A DNA stretch of 64,000 bases from Akkermansia biwaensis (GCF_026072915.1 NZ_AP025943.1:310001-374000); one strand, 5' to 3'. Shown: positions 17,453-27,252, numbered from the stretch's first letter. Numbers and translations: made by a program. Notes: a model not told the origin generated them from the letters alone.

Positions 17453-18703
17453 TCATGGTCCTTCCGGGCAGTCATCCGGGGTAAACCTGAAATTGCGCCA
17501 GAAAGGCACGCTGAGCATCCAGATGGAGAACAGGGCTTCCAGCCCTCCGGCCATGATAATCGTCGCTTGGACTCCCAGGGAATCCACCACGGCCCCCCAG
17601 CCCATGGCGGCCAACGGCTGCACTCCGATCGTGACGATGCTGAAAAGCCCCAGAATGGCGGATTTCCTTTCCGGAGGCGCCAGAAGCTGAACGGCGGAAG
17701 AAGAGGTAACAAACAGCGTGGAGGTAGCCAGGCCCGCAAAAAAGAAGCACAGGGCCTGCACCTCCACCACGTTGACAATGCCGGCTACGCAAAGGGCGCT
17801 CCCCATCCACAGGGTGCCGGAAGAAAGCTTGGCCCCCACCCTGTCGCTTTTGCGCGCAAAGGGCATTACCAGCAGGATGCTGACCATGGCTCCGGCCCCC
17901 ACCGCTCCCAGTATCAGTCCGGTATTGCGGGGATTCCCGTGCATCAGGGCCGGAACAATCTGGTAGAGGGACTGCCCGCAAATATTCTGGATCAGGGCGC
18001 TGAGCATGATGAACAGCAGGCTGCGGGTGGACAATACCGCCTTGAGACCGGAAACCTTTCTGCCGGAACCGCGCTGCTTTTTCGGCGCGGCGGTGTCGGA
18101 AATGCGGCCTTTCAGGGAAACCAGGCAGCCGATCAGCGGAAGACTGGCCAGGACATTGCCGCCGAAAGCGGTGGCCGCCCCCCATTCCGCAATGATATAG
18201 CCTGCCAAAGCCGGGCCCACCGCCCTGCACGTATTGAATACCAGGGAATACATCCCCACCGCCTCCTGGAGCTGCTTCCGGGGGATCAGGTCCCCCACAA
18301 ACGCCTGCTGCGTGGGAAAACCCACCGTCTGGTTGATGCCCATGACCAGCCCCGCCGCATACAAATGCCACAATTGCAGGGCATCCAGAAACGTCAGAAG
18401 AAACAGGACCGCCGCCACCAGCCATTGCACGGATTGCACGGCAATCAGCAGCTTGCGGCGGTCAAAGCGGTCGCCCAGTCCGGCCAGCAGCATGCCTCCC
18501 AAAAAGAAGGGCAGCGCATTCAGGGCGGCCAGTAAACCCACCGCCGTGGCGGAACCGCCGGAAATGCTGTAAACCAGAATCCCCATGGCTGTAACCTGCA
18601 GCCACATTCCGATCAGGGCGCACGCCTGCCCGGACCAGAAAATTTGCAGGTTCTTCACCTGAAGGGGCTTGAAAAAGCCCAGCCAGTCATTCAGCCATTT
18701 CAT
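17453..18703 (-). CDS. MFS transporter (EntS/MFS_3-like)
   Basis: 416 aa, about twelve hydrophobic segments, of the major facilitator superfamily. The motif between helices 2 and 3 is GLGDRFDRRKLL (around residues 75-86), the standard MFS A motif GxxxDRxGRR variant, and the second half carries ARKSDRVG. Organisation and sequence style match the EntS/MFS_3 group of drug or siderophore exporters (HAGG style loops at FPTQQAFVGDLIPRKQL). It lies between the broken WD40 gene and the M60 protease, all minus strand, with gaps of 88 and 92 nt. Substrate unknown; no siderophore genes are near. Confidence 0.88.
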   Translation of the reverse strand: MKWLNDWLGFFKPLQVKNLQIFWSGQACALIGMWLQVTAMGILVYSISGGSATAVGLLAALNALPFFLGGMLLAGLGDRFDRRKLLIAVQSVQWLVAAVLFLLTFLDALQLWHLYAAGLVMGINQTVGFPTQQAFVGDLIPRKQLQEAVGMYSLVFNTCRAVGPALAGYIIAEWGAATAFGGNVLASLPLIGCLVSLKGRISDTAAPKKQRGSGRKVSGLKAVLSTRSLLFIMLSALIQNICGQSLYQIVPALMHGNPRNTGLILGAVGAGAMVSILLVMPFARKSDRVGAKLSSGTLWMGSALCVAGIVNVVEVQALCFFFAGLATSTLFVTSSSAVQLLAPPERKSAILGLFSIVTIGVQPLAAMGWGAVVDSLGVQATIIMAGGLEALFSIWMLSVPFWRNFRFTPDDCPEGP

Positions 18704-18795
18704 TCAACCCCGGCATCCTAATCCGCGCCGCCGGAACCGTCCAGACGCGAGTATGGCACCGGGGAGAAGCCCGTTTCCAGGCCATTTCCCCTCTT

Positions 18796-20736
18796 CTATT
18801 CATCCCGCGTATAACAGGCGGGATAATCGCCGGAAGGCAGCCAGACAGGCAGGTTTTTCATTTTGGCCCTGGCGTGTTCGGAAACGGGCATGCGCCAGAT
18901 TTCAAAGAAGGGTCCCATGTTCTTTCCCGTCACCTTGGAAAAGGCGGACATCACCCATTCCCATTTCTTTTCATCGCTTAACTTGCCATTGTCGTAAGGC
19001 TTGTCATGGTATTGCAGGGCCACCTGCCGGAAGGCGTCAAACCCCAGATGGTACATCAGCTCCACCCAGAAGAAGAGCTGCACCTTGTTGGGAGCGTCCC
19101 TGTAAGTCTGGCTTCCGGTAAAATATTTCTTCAGTTCGGAGCTCATGCCGTACGGCCCCATGCCCCCTCCCCAGCAGGACTCGTAACTCTTGCCCGTCCC
19201 CATCACTTCACAGAGCATGGAGAAAATGTTGACGGAAACTTCCGTCTGCCCCTCCATCGTGAACGGAGGCGCCTGATGGTTGTGCCCCAGTTCATGCCAA
19301 AGCCCCCAGCTTCCGGAATTGACGATGGCGCCGCTGGCGATTGAATTCGTCCAGTCGGTCGTCGCCATGGCGGGATAGCCGGAGTGCCCGGCCCCCGCGG
19401 AAATCTGCCTGTCCACGACAAAGCGCATGGGATGATGAAGGCGGTCCGGCTTGGTATCCCACCCCATGATCCAATCCTGGAGCGCCATGTTCTTTTGCAG
19501 GAATTCCGCCACCTTCTGAACGTCGGGGCAGCGTTTCAACTGCTCCACCGGCATGGTCATCACCAGGCGCGGCATGCGGATTTCCCCCCACGGGGCCTTG
19601 CAATTTTCCAACTGAGCCGCCCACTGTTCCGGAGTGGTCACCCCCAGAATAAAGAGAGGCGCCGGAGTGGCTCCGGAAATCTGCACCTTGAAGATCCGTC
19701 CCCTCTTGGAACGCTTGCCCACGTTCACATACACCAGGCCGCCCATCGGATTCACCAGCTTCACGCGCCCCCGGTCCGCCGGAACCTGTACCGTTATTTC
19801 CGGAACCCTTCTCCAGGCATCCAGCTTGTGCAGGCTGTCCGTATGGCACCCGATGCGGATTCCGAGAGAACTCTCCTTGGGCGCCCCGGACAGGGAACAT
19901 GAAATTTCCGCTCCCGGCGGGGCATACAGACCCGTGCTGTGCCAGCCCGTGATGTTGGAATCTATCTCCACCGTGCGCCTCACAAGCGAAGCGCCGTCCT
20001 CCGGAGCTCCGGGAAAATCCTTTGCCGCCGAGCAGGCCTTCAGGGAGGAAGGCTTGTCGTCCTTCCAGGAACGGCACCTTTCCAGCAGGTCATCCATGCG
20101 CTTGTCATCCGTCCCTCTTTTCCACGGTGTACTTCCGGAAGGGAATTCCTCCATGCCTGCCAATTTTTCAGCCTTGTCCCATGACCATGTTTCCAGAGGC
20201 TTGTCGGCATCCATCGGTATTTCATCCTTGCAGACGGTGGCGTACACGGAAAGATCCGGCATGGGATTCTTGACGGGCTGCGGAAAGCGCCCCTCGGGTT
20301 CCGGCTCTTCCTCCTCGTCGGGTTCTTCCTGCCGGCGCTCCTGTTCCTCCCGCTCACGGCGTTCCAGCTCTTCCCTCCTCCTCTTTTCCGCTTCCTCCCG
20401 CTTGGCCTGCTCCTGAAGCTTTTGCGCCGCCTCCTGTTCCAGGGCCTCCTTCTTCTTTCTCGCTTCCTCCCTGGCCAGTTCGGCGGCTTCCCGCTCCTTC
20501 TCCCGGCGTTCCCTTATTTCCTTTTCCCGCTGCTTTCTCTGTTTTTCAGCGGCGGCCTTCATGGCTTTTTCCTTTGCCTGGCGTTCAGCGGTCAACTCCT
20601 GCGCCACCCTTTTCTTTTCCTGATTGTCCTGATACAGATAATACCCGGCTCCGGCGCCGCAAATCAACAGCAGCACCAGGAACCATCCTACGGCAGAGCC
20701 CCTGCCTGCCTTGCGGGCCAACGAAGAAACATGCAT
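18796..20736 (-). CDS. Membrane-anchored M60 (enhancin/mucin-type) zinc metalloprotease
   Basis: 646 aa. One transmembrane helix (about 16-36) is followed by an extremely charged Lys/Glu/Arg-rich coiled-coil stalk (about 38-150) and a large extracytoplasmic part. The catalytic site is HELGHNH (near residues 480-486), with a downstream Glu in TMEGQTEV that fits the M60 HExxH(8-28)E pattern. M60/enhancin peptidases cleave mucin-type glycoproteins, which suits a mucin-degrading gut bacterium. The stalk would place the protease away from the membrane. A carbohydrate- or galactose-binding-like stretch may precede the catalytic domain (about 250-340). Substrate specificity is inferred only. It follows the HAD gene by 116 nt on the same strand. 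Confidence 0.9.
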   Translation of the reverse strand: MHVSSLARKAGRGSAVGWFLVLLLICGAGAGYYLYQDNQEKKRVAQELTAERQAKEKAMKAAAEKQRKQREKEIRERREKEREAAELAREEARKKKEALEQEAAQKLQEQAKREEAEKRRREELERREREEQERRQEEPDEEEEPEPEGRFPQPVKNPMPDLSVYATVCKDEIPMDADKPLETWSWDKAEKLAGMEEFPSGSTPWKRGTDDKRMDDLLERCRSWKDDKPSSLKACSAAKDFPGAPEDGASLVRRTVEIDSNITGWHSTGLYAPPGAEISCSLSGAPKESSLGIRIGCHTDSLHKLDAWRRVPEITVQVPADRGRVKLVNPMGGLVYVNVGKRSKRGRIFKVQISGATPAPLFILGVTTPEQWAAQLENCKAPWGEIRMPRLVMTMPVEQLKRCPDVQKVAEFLQKNMALQDWIMGWDTKPDRLHHPMRFVVDRQISAGAGHSGYPAMATTDWTNSIASGAIVNSGSWGLWHELGHNHQAPPFTMEGQTEVSVNIFSMLCEVMGTGKSYESCWGGGMGPYGMSSELKKYFTGSQTYRDAPNKVQLFFWVELMYHLGFDAFRQVALQYHDKPYDNGKLSDEKKWEWVMSAFSKVTGKNMGPFFEIWRMPVSEHARAKMKNLPVWLPSGDYPACYTRDE

Positions 20737-20852
20737 GAAATTAGAAATAAAGATTTACATTATTTCTGCATGGGAAAAGGACCTTGTCAACAGGATTCTT
20801 TCCGTCCCTTGCACAATATAATGCGCCGCTTCCCAATCCCCGGCAAAGAAGC

Positions 20853-21761
20853 TCATTCGGCAAGCGGTTCATCCGCACCTCGTTTCCGTTCCGCTGCCTT
20901 CAAGACATCCGTCCGCATGCCGAAATGCGGAAGGGCTCCGTTCACCAGGCCGTCCAGCACTCCCATGGTTCGCGCTTTTGGACTGATGTAGCCGTGGCCG
21001 GAAGCGACCATGGCCTTCACTTCATCCGCCGCATTGGACGGACAGCAACGGAACGCTTCCGGCAAATTCCTCATGGCGTCCAGGTCATTGTGCCCGTCGC
21101 CGAAAATGGCCGCATGAGCATGAGGGATGCCGAACCGGGACGCTACAAAAGCCAGAGCCGTTCCCTTGTTGTAATCCCGGTGGCTGAAACGCAGGTAAGG
21201 CCCCGCCCTCTGCGTGACGATTTCCTCGTAAGGGGCCACCGTTCCATGAATCACGCCGGACACGGCATCCAGCCCCCGCGCATCGTTCACCACCAGGGAA
21301 AAGGCGTCATGCTGCTGCCTCTGGAGCTCCAGCCCGGAAAACTGCTTTTCCAGATGCTCCATCAACTCCTCCAGCATGCGGCCATACCGGCTGAACAGGG
21401 AATCATGGGCAACCGCACATGCATCGTTCCAGCACACGCCGGGCATCAGGCGGCCTTCCGCATCCGCCAGATGGACGTTGCGTTCCATGGTCACGGTAAA
21501 ATCCGGGGCAAACGCTTCCGGATCATCCTGAAACATGTCCATCAGGCCCTCCCTCAGATAAACCGGGTCACGTCCCGTATTGATGCCCCAAAGCACGCCA
21601 TAGCGCGCCCGGAGCGCACGCATGAGGCGGAAAAAACTGCGGCGCTCCCCGGCAGGACCGCCCAGGGTGAACAGAGTATCGTCAAAATCGAACGAAAAAA
21701 GGTACCGGGACTCTCCGGGCAGCGGAAGTGCCCGGATCGGAAGAAAACGCATCAATTCCAT
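20853..21761 (-). CDS. HAD-superfamily phosphatase (type IIB-like)
   Basis: 302 aa. Motif I is FSFDFDDTLF (around residues 22-31) with both aspartates; the INTGRDP segment is motif II; Lys in DYNKGTAL and FGDGHNDLDAM are motifs III and IV of the Cof-like type IIB branch. Such enzymes dephosphorylate small sugars or nucleotides in the cytosol. The gene begins 1 nt after the stop of the OmpA-like gene, so it is translationally linked to that envelope gene and the alpha/beta hydrolase before it. Closest known style is sucrose- or mannosyl-phosphate phosphatase, which I cannot confirm. Confidence 0.85.
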   Translation of the reverse strand: MELMRFLPIRALPLPGESRYLFSFDFDDTLFTLGGPAGERRSFFRLMRALRARYGVLWGINTGRDPVYLREGLMDMFQDDPEAFAPDFTVTMERNVHLADAEGRLMPGVCWNDACAVAHDSLFSRYGRMLEELMEHLEKQFSGLELQRQQHDAFSLVVNDARGLDAVSGVIHGTVAPYEEIVTQRAGPYLRFSHRDYNKGTALAFVASRFGIPHAHAAIFGDGHNDLDAMRNLPEAFRCCPSNAADEVKAMVASGHGYISPKARTMGVLDGLVNGALPHFGMRTDVLKAAERKRGADEPLAE

Positions 21762-21762
21762 C

Positions 21763-23196
21763 TCAGGCCAGTCCTCCCTTCATTCCCACAGCGCCGCTCG
21801 CTTCCACCACGGGTTCCGCCAGCGGAATGTCGTCTTCCACCGGTTCGGCATTGGGAATATCCTCCTCCACCGGTTCCGCGGACGGGATGGTTTCAGGCAC
21901 GGGCTCTGCCACGGGAATCCGTTCCTTCTGCGGCTGGGGGCTTGCCGGAGGCTTCACGGCAGGAGCGGCAGGAGCAGCAGGACGGGCGGGCGGAGAGGAA
22001 ACGGCGGGATTGCCTTCCGCCGCAGCGGGAAGCTTCGCTTTGGCCCCCACGCCCGCACGCACCTGGCGGGCGATGGGCGTGTTCATGTCCACGGCATGAG
22101 TGACGGGAAGACTGCCGGCAGGAATCTCCTCTCCCGGCTTGCGCATGTGGATTTCCACGCGCCGGTTGGCGGCCTGCGCATTCTGGTCCCCCTTGGTGGA
22201 CACCACGGGGCGGGAAGCCCCGCAAGCCCTGATGTACAGCCTGCATTCCCCGTTGGGCCGCGTCAGTGAAATGCCGTTATCTAGCAGCCACTGGCGCACC
22301 GCGTTCGCCCGCATGAGGGAAAGCACGGCGTTATATTCCTCGGAGCCGAAACTGTCCGTGTGCCCCTCCACAATGAAAATCGTGTCCGGATTCTTCATCA
22401 TCAGCCCCGCAAGCTGGAGCATGCTGAGACGGGCGGAATTCTTCATCACCGCCTTGTTGTACTCAAACAGGAGATCCGCCCCCAGCCTGCTGTACCCGCT
22501 GTCCTTCCCCAGATTGGACTGGGCCATCAGCTGGGCCAGGGACTTGCTGCCGTCCGGCAAATGGGAATCGTCCTGGCCGCCTGCGCCCTTCAGCTTGTTA
22601 TTGTACCATTCATCCGGATTGACCATCTCCGGCTCCGCCGTCTTGACGGTCGCCGGACTGGCGGAAGGCTTCAGCGCTTCCGGAGGGGAAAGCTCCGGAA
22701 GCCCCTGGGCAATGGATTTCATGTCCACCAGGGGCATTTGGGGGGAGAGGGATTCCGGAGGGGACGGAGAGACGGGATCAGCGGAAAAACTGGTTTCTCC
22801 CGGTGCAATCACCACCTGTTCCGGAAGCATGTCCTCCAAATCGGGCAGTTCCGGAGGGGGCAGTTCCTTGATCTGCTCAACCACCGGCATTTCAGGAATT
22901 TCCGTCACGTCCGGAGCCGGACGGTCGTCCGCCTTCAGAACGATTTTCTCAGGAAGCGGCTTTGAAGCCGGCTCCTCCGCGACAGTCTTGTGGACATGAA
23001 TCCCCAGGTCGAACCAGCTCAGAACAATAAATCCGAGATAATGCACCAGCAGCGCCGCCAGAACGCCACCCACGGCCACAGCCGCCAAATGGCGCGGCGC
23101 AGGCAGAATGAAACGGCTGCGCCTGCGGCGGTTTTCGCGGAGTTCTCCGCTGTTGTCCTGATATTCACTCACGGGATATTCACTATGCTGCACCAT
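21763..23196 (-). CDS. OmpA-family protein with proline-rich tail
   Basis: 477 aa. A cytoplasmic N-terminus, one transmembrane helix (about 33-58), a proline/glutamate-rich linker (about 65-215) and an OmpA peptidoglycan-binding domain (about 240-370) with the signature VEGHTDSFGSEEYN and NRRVEIHM. The final hundred residues are again Pro/Ala/Glu-rich with near repeats of EPVxxxIPxAEPV. Unlike classical OmpA it has no beta-barrel, resembling MotB- or TonB-like envelope linkers. Middle gene of a tight trio with the alpha/beta hydrolase (22 nt upstream) and the HAD phosphatase (1 nt downstream). Likely spans the periplasm and binds peptidoglycan. Confidence 0.87.
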   Translation of the reverse strand: MVQHSEYPVSEYQDNSGELRENRRRRSRFILPAPRHLAAVAVGGVLAALLVHYLGFIVLSWFDLGIHVHKTVAEEPASKPLPEKIVLKADDRPAPDVTEIPEMPVVEQIKELPPPELPDLEDMLPEQVVIAPGETSFSADPVSPSPPESLSPQMPLVDMKSIAQGLPELSPPEALKPSASPATVKTAEPEMVNPDEWYNNKLKGAGGQDDSHLPDGSKSLAQLMAQSNLGKDSGYSRLGADLLFEYNKAVMKNSARLSMLQLAGLMMKNPDTIFIVEGHTDSFGSEEYNAVLSLMRANAVRQWLLDNGISLTRPNGECRLYIRACGASRPVVSTKGDQNAQAANRRVEIHMRKPGEEIPAGSLPVTHAVDMNTPIARQVRAGVGAKAKLPAAAEGNPAVSSPPARPAAPAAPAVKPPASPQPQKERIPVAEPVPETIPSAEPVEEDIPNAEPVEDDIPLAEPVVEASGAVGMKGGLA

Positions 23197-23218
23197 GAAA
23201 CAAAACGGGGAGCACGGC

Positions 23219-24331
23219 TCATCTGCCGGACGGCGCCGCAGCCGTCACGGGAAAACGGTAGAATTCATTCATCAACACCCTGGGCATGGGCATGCGGGTA
23301 TTGTCATGAATCCACTCCGCAATGCCAGCCTGCAGCTCGTCATCCCCATCATACACGTTCACTTTATAGTTTTTCTCAAATTTCTCACCCTTCTTTCCTT
23401 CAATGACATGGAGGAAGGTCCGCTCCTTCGTTCCGTAGGGCTCCCCTTCCCGGATGGATTCATAAAGCTGCTTCTTGTCGTCCTTCAGGGAATCGTAAAT
23501 GCTCAAGGAATCTTCCAGGGTGGAAAAAAAATACTGGTTGGTGCAGACGACCATGGCCGGATAATCCAGCTTCAGGGCATAATCCACCGGAGCCACGTCA
23601 AACGTGCTGAAATCCGCGCGCCACGCCACCCCGGCATCCATGAGCCAGAAAGCGGGATAGCACAACGGTTTCCCCCACTCCTGCTCCATCTCCCGCATCG
23701 CCACCGTCTTCAAGGAGGGGAAGCAGTCCATGGACACCATGCAGCGGATGCGGGGGTCTTCGGAAGCGGCCTTCAACAGCACGGCCGCCCCGAAACCCTG
23801 CCCCACGGCGGCCACGGGCGGCAAACCTCCCGTTTTCTCTCCCACGGTGTCAAGCAGGGCGGTAACGTCGGCATACTCCTTCAATCCGTACGTGCAGTAT
23901 GGCCGCGCATTGTCCCTGCCGCGGGGATTCCAGACCAGGCAGGAATATCCGGCTCCGGTCAGGCCTTCCGCCAGGGGGAGGGAACCCTGCACGCCGTTGT
24001 CCCAGGAAGTACAGATCACCACCAGTTCCGGCTTTTCATCCAGATGCGGCATGTTGCCCCGCAGCTTCAGGGCGTCCCTCACTCGGTTCTGGCGCGGCGT
24101 CAGCGCGCCGGACAGGCGGGGGCGCACCAGATAGCCGGAAATCGCCGTACCGTCGGCGGAAACGGCCTCCACAGGCTCCATAATCATGGACTCTCCGGAA
24201 GCGGGAACAGAACTTTCCGCCGCCCCCACCGGAACCAGCAGCGGCGTGGAGGCATACCAGGAAAACCACACCAGCCCGGCCACCGCAACAAGCACGAGCA
24301 GGAAGAATAGTTGAACAAGACGCTTGAACAT
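23219..24331 (-). CDS. Alpha/beta hydrolase-fold protein lacking the usual nucleophile serine
   Basis: 370 aa. One N-terminal transmembrane helix (about 5-26) with the body outside the cytoplasm. An alpha/beta hydrolase core is visible: ICTSWDNGVQGS (oxyanion region), SCLVWNPRGRDNA, and the nucleophile elbow AAVGQGFGAAVLL. In that elbow the expected GxSxG serine is Gln (codon CAG), so the standard catalytic triad cannot form. It may be a non-catalytic binding protein or use another residue. Lead gene of a tight cluster with the OmpA-like and HAD genes. The GC-rich core composition shows no sign of recent transfer. Confidence 0.8.
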   Translation of the reverse strand: MFKRLVQLFFLLVLVAVAGLVWFSWYASTPLLVPVGAAESSVPASGESMIMEPVEAVSADGTAISGYLVRPRLSGALTPRQNRVRDALKLRGNMPHLDEKPELVVICTSWDNGVQGSLPLAEGLTGAGYSCLVWNPRGRDNARPYCTYGLKEYADVTALLDTVGEKTGGLPPVAAVGQGFGAAVLLKAASEDPRIRCMVSMDCFPSLKTVAMREMEQEWGKPLCYPAFWLMDAGVAWRADFSTFDVAPVDYALKLDYPAMVVCTNQYFFSTLEDSLSIYDSLKDDKKQLYESIREGEPYGTKERTFLHVIEGKKGEKFEKNYKVNVYDGDDELQAGIAEWIHDNTRMPMPRVLMNEFYRFPVTAAAPSGR

Positions 24332-24608
24332 GGAAAAGGAAGCACCCGGAAAATTGTTGACGGGAAAACTTTTATCCCATCCAGACTACGTTGACAACCA
24401 CCAACTTCTATCGGGAGATTCCCGGGAACCCGCAAAATGCGGCATCTCCGGCATTTCCGGAGGCGTGCGTCCGCCCCGTGAACGCACCGGCAGCCACCGC
24501 TTCTCCTGCCGCCACAGGGGATTGAGCCGCTTTCCACAACTTCCGAAAGGGAAATAACGCTTTATTTCCCTTCCGTGATCTGGCATTCTTGGCACACACC
24601 TTTTTTTC

Positions 24609-26000
24609 ATGGCAAACCCGGCACAACATCTCCGCCAATGGTTCACCTTCCTTGCCCTGCTTGTGCTGGGAGGCGTGGCGGCCTGGTTCCTGATGCCGCG
24701 GGAATGGTCCCAGATGCAATGGGAAATCCCAGGCACGCCGTCCGAATATCCTCTTGCACAGCTTCTGCGCCCCTGGCTGATCCTCCTCGGCTGCTTTCTC
24801 CCCGCCGCGGGCATGTTCCTCTACAACTGCTCCGGCATCATGGACAGGTATGTGGCGCGCACCTGGTTCACTGCATTCATGATGTGCACGGCCATCCTGA
24901 CCCTGATTTACATCATCGGAGACTTCTCGGACAATGTGGGGAACCTGATGAATCTGGAATCCCCTCTGGAAGGGACTTTCCGCTTTTATCTGAGCCAGCT
25001 CCCCATGATCCTGAACCTCATCCTGCCCTACACGCTGCTGCTGGGCACGCTGTGGGCACTCACCAAGCTTTCCTCCTCCTCGGAAATCACCGGAATGCTG
25101 CAATCCGGCAGGTCCCTCCTCCGGATCAACTCCCCGGTCATCATCGGAGCCGTCTTCGCTGCCGTTTACTTCGGCATCTTCGGATTTCACTGGGCGCCGA
25201 ATTCCACGCTGTACCGAAGACTCATGTTCTCCTCCCTGAGCCAGAACAACAATGACGACTCCCGGAGCATTATTTACAAGAATGACGCCGAATCCCGAAT
25301 CTGGTACATCGGCGATCCGCCCGGCATAGACTCCCCGGGCGAACCCTTCAGGCAGGTGCGCGTAGAACAATTCGGCGCTCCGGGAAAAATGGAATACGAA
25401 CTCTTCGCGGACGAAGCCTCCTGGGACCCTCATTCCAGAACGTGGACCTTCCTCCATGCCATCGAACGAGCTTATCCCCAGCAGCAGCCCCGGGAATCAA
25501 ACGAAGTGCCCCTATTCTCCGGAGACGGGTATCAAACGCGGAAAAAACCTTATTCCGAAACTCCGTGGCAGCTCATCTCCCCCAATGTCCGGGTAGATAC
25601 CCAGGGAACACCGGCCCTGCAGGAAATCATCAAGGCCGGATCCACCAATGCCAAGCAGCTCAGAAGTCTGGAAACGGAGTGGCACGTAAGAATTGCGCGC
25701 ATGTTTTCCTGCATCATCCTGACGTTCATCGCCATTCCCTCCGCCATCACGTTCCAGAGGCGCTCCACGATGTCCGGCATAGGCATTGCTCTGTTCCTGG
25801 CGGCGGCCATGCTGTTCCTGTATGAATTCTTCCCCACCCTGGCATCCGCCGGGTACCTGCCTACCTGGCTGGGCGCCTGGATGCCCAACATCATTTACAC
25901 CATCATTGCCATCCGACTGTTCCAGACCAGGCTGGCGCACAGAAGCTTCCTGGAAATGCTGAAAGGCCTGGAAAAAACGCCCGCCCATGACCACCCCTGA
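24609..26000 (+). CDS. LptF/LptG-family permease (YjgP/YjgQ)
   Basis: 463 aa. Inner-membrane component family of the LPS-export ABC complex. An extra N-terminal hydrophobic helix (about 10-28) is followed by a helix near 55-75, then DRYVARTWFTAFMMCTAILTLIY (the conserved YxxR..F start of LptF/G), two more helices, a periplasmic jellyroll-like domain (about 195-350) and three C-terminal helices. The first 50 residues precede the normal family start and could be an extension. The stop lies inside the next gene, a HAD phosphatase (14-nt overlap), so the two are translationally coupled. No lptB or lptA is nearby. F and G cannot be told apart from this sequence alone. Confidence 0.85.
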   Translation: MANPAQHLRQWFTFLALLVLGGVAAWFLMPREWSQMQWEIPGTPSEYPLAQLLRPWLILLGCFLPAAGMFLYNCSGIMDRYVARTWFTAFMMCTAILTLIYIIGDFSDNVGNLMNLESPLEGTFRFYLSQLPMILNLILPYTLLLGTLWALTKLSSSSEITGMLQSGRSLLRINSPVIIGAVFAAVYFGIFGFHWAPNSTLYRRLMFSSLSQNNNDDSRSIIYKNDAESRIWYIGDPPGIDSPGEPFRQVRVEQFGAPGKMEYELFADEASWDPHSRTWTFLHAIERAYPQQQPRESNEVPLFSGDGYQTRKKPYSETPWQLISPNVRVDTQGTPALQEIIKAGSTNAKQLRSLETEWHVRIARMFSCIILTFIAIPSAITFQRRSTMSGIGIALFLAAAMLFLYEFFPTLASAGYLPTWLGAWMPNIIYTIIAIRLFQTRLAHRSFLEMLKGLEKTPAHDHP

Positions 26001-26682
26001 CTCAATTCCTGAAGACCGTGCAAATGTGGAAAAAGCGCGGAACCTGCTGCGCCGGGCAAGCGCCGTAATCTTCGACTTCGACGGCCTGCTGGTGGACACG
26101 GAATACGCCATTTACGCTTCATGGCTGCGGGTATTTGACTCCTGCGGCCATCCCCTGCCCCTGGACCTCTTCAACCAGTGCCTGGGCAGCGGCTACACGC
26201 ACTGGAACCCCGGCGACCATCTGGAAAAACTGACGGGGAGGACATTCGACTGGGACGAAATCAATGCGCTCCGCCAGAAGGAAATCGTACGCGATCTGGA
26301 ACATGCCGGGCTGCTGCCCGGAGCCGGCGAACTCATCCGCAGCCTGGCGGAAAAAGGAATTCCCATGGCCGTGGCCTCCAGCTCCTCTCATCGCTGGGTG
26401 GACGGCTGGCTGAACAAGCTGGACATCATGCCCTACTTCAAAACCGTCGTCTGCCGGGACGACAATCTGCCCGTCAAGCCGGATCCCGCCCTGTTCCTCA
26501 GAGCGGCGGAAAATCTGGAGATACAACCCTCCCAGTGCCTGGTATTGGAAGACTCCCAGAACGGCACTACGGCGGCATTTCGTGCGGGCATGCCCGTCAT
26601 TTCCATCCCGAACCGAGTGACGGTCCAGGCGGATTTTTCCCATGCAAGCGTCAAAATAGGTTCCCTGAAGGAACTCCTTTAA
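25987..26682 (+). CDS. HAD phosphatase, beta-phosphoglucomutase/YcjU-like
   Basis: 231 aa. HAD subfamily IA: motif I VIFDFDGLLVDTE (about 28-40), motif II in AVASSSSHRWV (about 130), Lys in PVKPDPALF and motif IV LVLEDSQNGTTAA (about 185). The cap domain lies between motifs I and II. Such proteins act on sugar phosphates (beta-phosphoglucomutase, 2-deoxyglucose-6-phosphatase) in the cytosol. The start overlaps the LptF/G gene by 14 nt, so both come from one mRNA, although no functional link is known. Assigned to family, not to substrate. Confidence 0.9.
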   Translation: MTTPDSIPEDRANVEKARNLLRRASAVIFDFDGLLVDTEYAIYASWLRVFDSCGHPLPLDLFNQCLGSGYTHWNPGDHLEKLTGRTFDWDEINALRQKEIVRDLEHAGLLPGAGELIRSLAEKGIPMAVASSSSHRWVDGWLNKLDIMPYFKTVVCRDDNLPVKPDPALFLRAAENLEIQPSQCLVLEDSQNGTTAAFRAGMPVISIPNRVTVQADFSHASVKIGSLKELL

Positions 26683-26760
26683 CAGCGGGCCGGGGTACGG
26701 CACACCTTGACGTTTGGGAATGTGGTCGGGGCCGCTCGCCCCCCTACACCAAACGGGACA

Positions 26761-27252
26761 TCACTCCACCTTTTCCGACGGAAGCACATGAAGATAATTG
26801 GGCAATAACAAACAGAATTCGCTTTTCGTCTTCCAGACTGCAATATCCCCGCCATTTTCCGAGCCGACTCCCTCCGCGCTTATATGCAGGATTCCATCAA
26901 AACAGGCGGCTTCGTAACACAACTCCTCCTGGGGGCAAATCAGGGAAAAAGAGGCAATCCTGCTCCACCGGCCATCCAACAGCCCCCACATGACACAGCA
27001 GACATTCATCTTTTTCCCCGGAACGAAAGGCTTCATATCCGGCAGACCCACCGCATCACACTTCAGGAAGAACATGCGCATGGGAATACCCGCACCCATT
27101 ACCTGGCTGATTTCCGCCAAAACATGTTCCTGCGTACGCATCTTCACCCATTCGGGCGGAACAGCCTTCCGGTCCCCGCCATCAACCGCCTCAGAAAGGC
27201 TACAGACAAGCACTCCCAGAAGCAGGCCGCACAAACAGAAAAACAATTTCAT
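26761..27252 (-). CDS. Small secreted protein of unknown function
   Basis: 163 aa with a clear signal peptide (MKLFFCLCGLLLGVLVCSLSE, hydrophobic core about 3-17). The rest has no motif I recognise; six cysteines in the body suggest disulfide-stabilised folding in the periplasm or outside. The gene is convergent with the HAD phosphatase gene (78 nt apart) and divergent from the next GYF_2 gene. Confidence 0.6.
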   Translation of the reverse strand: MKLFFCLCGLLLGVLVCSLSEAVDGGDRKAVPPEWVKMRTQEHVLAEISQVMGAGIPMRMFFLKCDAVGLPDMKPFVPGKKMNVCCVMWGLLDGRWSRIASFSLICPQEELCYEAACFDGILHISAEGVGSENGGDIAVWKTKSEFCLLLPNYLHVLPSEKVE

